Origin: Leucocoprinus leucothites | Lineage: Eukaryota; Basidiomycota; Agaricomycetes; Agaricales; Agaricaceae | Reading direction: 5' to 3' | DNA: 64,000 nt | Assembly (NCBI GenBank): GCA_013368445.1 | Contig: JAACJO010000012.1 | Span: 1,054,001 to 1,118,000, forward strand | Shown: positions 59,315-64,000 of the stretch, one piece after another | How positions within the stretch are numbered: the stretch's first letter is position 1 | Layout of the letters: each line of letters begins with the position of its first letter | The notes under the pieces: model-generated | What the model saw: the letters and a program-made list of their open reading frames with translations, nothing else | What the model was told of the DNA's origin: nothing | Database searches by the model: none | Position numbers and translations under genes: made by a program

Positions 59315-59985
59315 GATGAAGGAAAGCAGAGGGCAATTGGACGTATGAACGCGAGGGGCCGCAGATCCCAAGTTTCGCTTGATGCATTTTAGTTGTTGGC
59401 TCTTGACTATTTGTACCAGAGAGCTGAGCTGCTATAGAAACGATAACAACGATAACAACGTCGCTGGGCACGCTCATGTAGGAATTAGCTTGCTTTTGTT
59501 GTGCCCTGTTGTACAATCAACACTTTTGTTCTATTTATTCAAGGTCGTGAACGCTCGCATCAAACTTCTTGTTCTCAATCACTACTCTATGTATGTACTT
59601 GGAGTCTAACCGAGGAATTGGGTGATATCGCCCTAACAATAGAATAGAGCCCACTACCACAACTTTATTCACTTTTTGTTTATCAGATTTTGTTTGCTTT
59701 TGAGTAACCAAGAGCTGAGCGCTGAGCGGTTGCAATAGATAGATAGCTGTACACGCATACACACCCTCATGACATCACTTTCTGGCGCTCTTATATTCTT
59801 CGTCTTGCAGACTCTTTTGTAACAGGATATCCGAATACCAGCGTTTCAAAGACATGTAGGAAAAATACTTCCAAGCTTCTAATTCTTGGAAAAAGATATT
59901 ACCGGCCAGTGAGGTCCTTTCCTCCTCGTTGAGTCCAAATGTAGACGGTATACCTATAGCAGAAACGAGGCTCGGAACTTGGGGG
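59315..59985. other. Intergenic with a protein-like ORF overlapping the THI6 3' end
   Basis: The promoter of the zinc-finger gene and the 3' flank of THI6. Two copies and a partial third of a nine-base unit (CGATAACAA) lie near 59440-59459. An open frame on the minus strand (60026-59775) is described under findings. Confidence 0.4.
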
Positions 59986-62138
59986 TCATGAAGCATGCAC
60001 ATCGAGCTTTGCTCTCTTGATGACATCTTCGGGCGTCAACGTCCAAAGTACATCAATCAAGACGCCCAAGAAAGTTCCGGGACCTCGTACGTGCCCGCCT
60101 TCGACCGCGACTTCAGCAGCGACGGTCAAGACCAGAATACTGTTCCAGATATATGTAAATCAGTTCAACGTCACAGACACTCGAGTGATGCCTCACCCCG
60201 CAATTGCTCCTAAAAACATATCACCGCTGACCAGACTACCCTGAGGCTGTTCCTCTGATGTAGACAGAGTAGATGCGACGGCGCAATAGGAAGCAATGGA
60301 ACTACCGACGATGCAGCCTGACCCGGTTATTTTCCCAAGAACTTCGTGCCCGTTTTTGAGAGATACGACAGTGGCTCCGTCCGAAATATAATCTGTAGGC
60401 CCCGTCATCACCACAATGCTGCCTAAGTTTGGTCGTTCAGTTAGAGCAGCGGAAAGATTTAGAAGAGCACATGCGTTCTTTCAATGCCAACCTCTTGACG
60501 AACGCAACGGGATCTCTGAAGCCAGGTCCTACACTATCGACACCTTTGGATTCGACCTAAGGGACTGTTATTATGGAAATCCCGGGAAAATATGCAAGCC
60601 GAGAACGCAAACCTCACGAGACTCAGCAAGGGCGGCTAGTTCCCCTGCATTTCCTTTGATGACGCTTGCCTGATAGAGGTTCAATAATTCTATGACAAGT
60701 TTCAGACAATGAATGCATTTTAGATCCGGCTGTCTTTACCCTTAACAGTATCCTTTCTGAACTGACTTGCGCCAACACCAACGGGGTCAAAAACAAGTGG
60801 TCTCCTGAATGCATTGGCGTAAAAGCCTATGCCACATGATAATTCTAGTGAAAATCGGACTGATAACCTATTATGTGAACTCACCAGCTTTACGCATACC
60901 TTCCACACTCGCAGCTGTCAATGTTCCGATATTTACCAACAAGGCTCCTGTAATGCGTTCGAGGTCCTTCATCTCCTCTGGTGCAGTGGCCATGATTGGG
61001 CTTGCACCTAGGCCAAGTGTGATATTGGCAGATTGCGTAGCCACAACGTTATTGGTGATCTGTGTCGTTCGTCAATCGCCGGAAGCATCGAACACAGACA
61101 AAATTATACCTGGTGTACAAGAGGACCAGCCTTTCTTATCTCGATCATCAATGTCCTAACACCTTCCAAAATCTTGGGATTGGTCGGCACAGATCCGTCT
61201 CCATAAAGGCTGGACGCAAGTGTACGACCTCGTGGAACAGAGGTAAATCGGGCCCTAAAGCCACTAAGAATACTGGATAGATTGGCTGCGGCATTTTTGG
61301 GATCTTTTGACGCGACAATCTCCGAGACCACCGCGACCCCATCAAGTGCATGTCCTGTTGGCGAAACTGATCCATGTAGTGTTCTTAACAGATTGCTTTC
61401 CTTGATGCCGCCTGACGAACAGTAAAACAATGCAGTTTCTAACAGTGAACAAACTTACCTATCGCCACTGCTTTTATATCTGTCCCGTCTAGCGCTTCTA
61501 ACATGACGCCAACGCCTCTAACACCAATTGTAGGGTTTGTTAGAGTCTTAGTTGTTGTTCCCCAGACCGCGCCTATGCCGACGTATTCCACGAGATCCTT
61601 CCTAGCCTTTTCGACTTGTTGGACGTTATTACAGCTCACGCCTATGATCGAGCCCTTGGGAAGCAAAGCCCTCGCCTGTGCAACTGACATATCAGTCTGT
61701 CCAAGATGTACGCCGTCTGCTTTGATAGCAAGGGCAACATCTACTCTGTCGTTGATAAGAAGGGGTACGTTATATCTATCGCATATTTCTTTAGAAGCCC
61801 TTGCGATTTCAATGAACTAGGGTTAATGAGCGACTTTTGTGACGATATGAAGCTGGACGACGTACCTCTTTTGTGTCTGCCTCTTTCTCTCGGATTTGCA
61901 CAACTGTTACTCCTCCTTGAAGCGCCTATGAAGATAGAAAACACGTTTCAAACCTCTGATTGACACTGTATACATGATATTGGTAACCCAACCTCATCCA
62001 AGGACTCAAGATAGCCCTAGTTAGATTGCAGTGATTATTAGTTGCATGCTGCTGTAGACGACCACATCACATGGCTACCTTTCCTGGAGGGAGTAGATCC
62101 CTCCCTGTCACGAGATAGATTGAATAATTAACGTTCAT
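59986..62138 (-). CDS. THI6: THI6: thiamine-phosphate synthase / hydroxyethylthiazole kinase
   Basis: A bifunctional enzyme of thiamine synthesis. The N-terminal half (ThiE) joins HMP-PP and HET-P to thiamine phosphate; the C-terminal half (ThiM) phosphorylates hydroxyethylthiazole. Visible ThiE blocks: [63 protein letters not shown] and VAIGGIKESN. ThiM blocks: [62 protein letters not shown] and [16 protein letters not shown], the last with the catalytic Cys. About ten short introns split the gene. The start ATG is at 62136-62138 ([13 protein letters not shown]) and the stop at 59986-59988 after [14 protein letters not shown]. No TPP riboswitch consensus was found in the 200 bases upstream. 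Confidence 0.94.
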
Positions 62139-63513
62139 CTGGGCAGAAGCATTCACGAAGTATGAAGTCCCGCTATGATCAGTAAGGGCTAGCAACAATG
62201 GAACAAGATCAGATTGCGGTCAATGTTGATCACGAGGTCACCACTCATCATTGTAACCTAGAAATAGTTAGAGATATTACACTGAATTACTACCTGTGAG
62301 AGCAGTTAAAGGCGTTGCTAAGAAATGCCTGACCAATCTGTTTCGAAGCTTTATTTACACTGAAGTGGATAAAACACGATAAGTGGGATAATGGCGTGTT
62401 TATTTGGCTCAACGGGGATTTACACTGCTCATTGTGATTCTACATTTATCTCACTGTTCAGCCGCCACTTAAAGCGCAGCTAAAATCATCTTCGACCCAA
62501 AGTCATGATAAATGCACTTCTTTATTCATGCAGGCACGGGTAGAAATATATATAAGAAAGTTGAGCGAAAGAGTTGAGCACGCTAAATGGATGCTTGAGC
62601 CTTGTAATGAACCCACTACATCAGGCGGCGACGAGCTCTCCGTCACATTGTTCTTATCGTAGCATACCCATGGAATTTCCCAAGTAACTGTCTTCCAGCC
62701 GTCATCTGTGGATACCTGGTCGTCCGGAATGCAGACTTCGGTCGAGGGCAGCAGATGCGTGATTGCACACTGATCCGGGGTGTGGGATTTGTGAGTGGTT
62801 CCCCCTGTCGAAACCATGATCAGATTGAAAGAATGGGTGTAATGCATAAGGATTCCCGAAGGTGGTTCCCATTTTCCCCATGGTGCACATGGATGTAGAA
62901 TTAGAGTGAGAAACATGACTGTATGGGCAACCTGGTACCGTTCGAATTCGGTGTGTCAGTGAACAAGGAAAGCCACTTCAGATCGCACTCCGAGCGTCCA
63001 ACGAGATTGATTAATTGGTCCACTAACCCAGTTGCTCATGTATCCTCAAGGTCGGGGAGCAAGGGATTGGTGGGCGGTGTTTCAGGCAAGCTTTGTTCGG
63101 ATTGATAGTGATGGAGCCACATCATCGATGTCAGTATGGTGAAATGCTTGAAACAAGCCACTAGCAACTGGCTACGAAGCATTTGGATAAACCTCTATTA
63201 CTACAAGATGTCGCTACATTCTTTACTCACATTGAAACTTGAAGCTGCTCTTCATGACTTCATTGAGCAGAAGGTATATAGCATGTGTCGGGATCAGTGT
63301 TGAGCGCTGAGCCCTCGCTGCCGAGTGAGTGTACTAGGGCTTCAAAACTCTAAAGATTGCAAATCAAGTGAAGTGAAATCCTGATACAGCAATTCAAAAA
63401 ATCCTCCAACTCAAGTGGCCACAACAGAATTCAGGTTTCCAAGAAATATAACATCACATCCAATGAAATACAGACGACATAGATACATAAGCGCTCATTT
63501 GAGCTCAAGGAGT
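62139..63513. other. Intergenic, 1.4 kb, one weak ORF
   Basis: The THI6 promoter and the 3' end of the lyase gene. The only long frame is at 62916-62503 on the minus strand, described separately. The rest shows no gene. Confidence 0.4.
62503..62916 (-). CDS. Doubtful ORF, 137 residues
   Basis: An ATG-initiated frame starting MFLTLILHPCAPWGKWEPP and ending TRACMNKEVHLS. The middle (STDDGWKTVTWEIPWVCYD) is somewhat protein-like, and four cysteines are present, so a small secreted protein is conceivable, but the N-terminus is a poor signal peptide and the C-terminal third is low quality. I recognise no family and no supporting intron. It may be chance. Confidence 0.15.
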   Translation of the reverse strand: MFLTLILHPCAPWGKWEPPSGILMHYTHSFNLIMVSTGGTTHKSHTPDQCAITHLLPSTEVCIPDDQVSTDDGWKTVTWEIPWVCYDKNNVTESSSPPDVVGSLQGSSIHLACSTLSLNFLIYISTRACMNKEVHLS

Positions 63514-64000
63514 TCACGCCTTGTACAGAGCGTCCAAGAATGCAGTTGCTAGTTCTCCAACTAACTCGGGACCAACTGCACTTGATCTTCCAAGACCTAT
63601 CCGAGGGGTTTAAATCGTAGAACTCCAAAAGGGGCCTGAGACATACCGTATAATGAAACCATCGTACCCTTTCCTGAGGGTACAACTGCTGCGTCCTTGA
63701 CGGCATCCTTGAGATCAGCAATGAATTGATCAACAACTTGAAGGGTTAGTCGCTTTCAGCAGCAAAAATTCAGGGCTCAGCATGTCCCGCCATATGCATG
63801 AAAGACGAGAGAAGCTTACAGTGCAAGCAATGTGAACGGCCTTGGGGTCCAATAAAGCGTTCAAATGCCAGCCACGTTTACTCATGGCGTCACCGACTTC
63901 CATCACATCGACGTTGGGATGCTTCGAAGCGAACGCTACCACTGATGCTGGTGGATCTCCGACGACGTAAAGCTCCGGTATTGATGTTCGAATTTCCTCG
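63514..64000 (-). CDS. DPL1: Sphingosine-1-phosphate lyase, C-terminal part
   Basis: The final part of the PLP-dependent lyase that cleaves sphingoid-base phosphates to ethanolamine phosphate and a long-chain aldehyde in the ER membrane. The N-terminal membrane segment and the PLP lysine lie beyond the right edge. Seen here: ELYVVGDPPASVVAFASKHP, MSKRGWHLNALLDPKAVHIA, RLTLQVVDQFIADL and, after splicing, SLYGLGRSSAVGPELVGELA with the end FLDALYKA. Intron joins: ACT to CGACTAACC, and TAC-G to GT-CTT. The stop TGA is at 63514-63516. The C-terminal blocks match the family closely (RGWxLNAL, GLGxSSAVGP). Confidence 0.93.

Noticed and set aside
62139..62340. Possible TPP riboswitch upstream of THI6
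   Set aside because: Thiamine genes in fungi can carry one, but the CTGAGA and late conserved helix sequences were not found in order on the minus strand.

Overview
The window is nuclear DNA from a filamentous basidiomycete, most likely an agaricomycete (mushroom-forming fungus). Genes are split by many introns of about 45-75 bases with GT-AG ends and CTAAC/CTAAT-like branch sites. The proteins are typical of this group: an F-box/LRR-type protein, long Ser/Pro-rich disordered regulators, a two-module membrane protein without a clear signal peptide, and a GH28 pectinase cut into very small exons. I see no bacterial, viral, plasmid or CRISPR feature, no tRNA or rRNA gene, and no complete transposon.

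Layout: 1-5296 (+) is the 3' part of a SHPRH/IRC20-type SNF2 helicase with an internal RING finger. 6438-7177 (+) encodes a PalI/Rim9-like membrane protein and 7641-10225 (+) a TAPT1/EMP65 family membrane protein. 11626-13494 (+) is an F-box protein, convergent with a GH28 polygalacturonase at 13677-15544 (-). 16002-17104 (-) is an unknown Ser/Pro-rich protein, divergent from the exosome nuclease DIS3/RRP44 at 17602-21344 (+). CDC6 (22105-24221, -) and a PhyH-family dioxygenase (24638-26312, +) share a 416-base divergent promoter with two exact MluI cell-cycle boxes. 26512-29378 (-) encodes a RAP1-like protein with a BRCT domain and three Rap1-type Myb-like repeats; a small unknown gene lies just upstream.

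From 29774 to 35671 is a 5.9-kb stretch without a convincing gene. Then come the Cdc42 exchange factor CDC24 (35672-39156, +), a strongly pyrimidine-biased tract, a 68-residue two-exon candidate gene (40495-40774, -), an MGH1/GH63-like glucosidase (41977-46339, -), a large RhoGAP with a possible myristoylation start (47138-51838, -), a mitochondrial carrier (52017-53937, -), a single-pass membrane protein (55354-57580, -), a C2H2-like zinc-finger protein (58214-59314, -), the bifunctional thiamine enzyme THI6 (59986-62138, -) and the C-terminal end of sphingosine-1-phosphate lyase (63514 to the right edge, -).

Most of this is ordinary housekeeping gene content. Functional themes are DNA replication, repair and telomeres (SHPRH/IRC20, CDC6, RAP1-like) and Rho/Cdc42 polarity (CDC24 and the RhoGAP), but nothing shows these form a co-regulated cluster. 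The items most worth a second look are the triple-Myb RAP1-like protein, the cell-cycle boxes at CDC6, the small spliced genes, and the 5.9-kb gene-poor block. I found no clear sign of a wholly new multi-gene system. Exon joins were made by eye from splice signals and reading-frame continuity.
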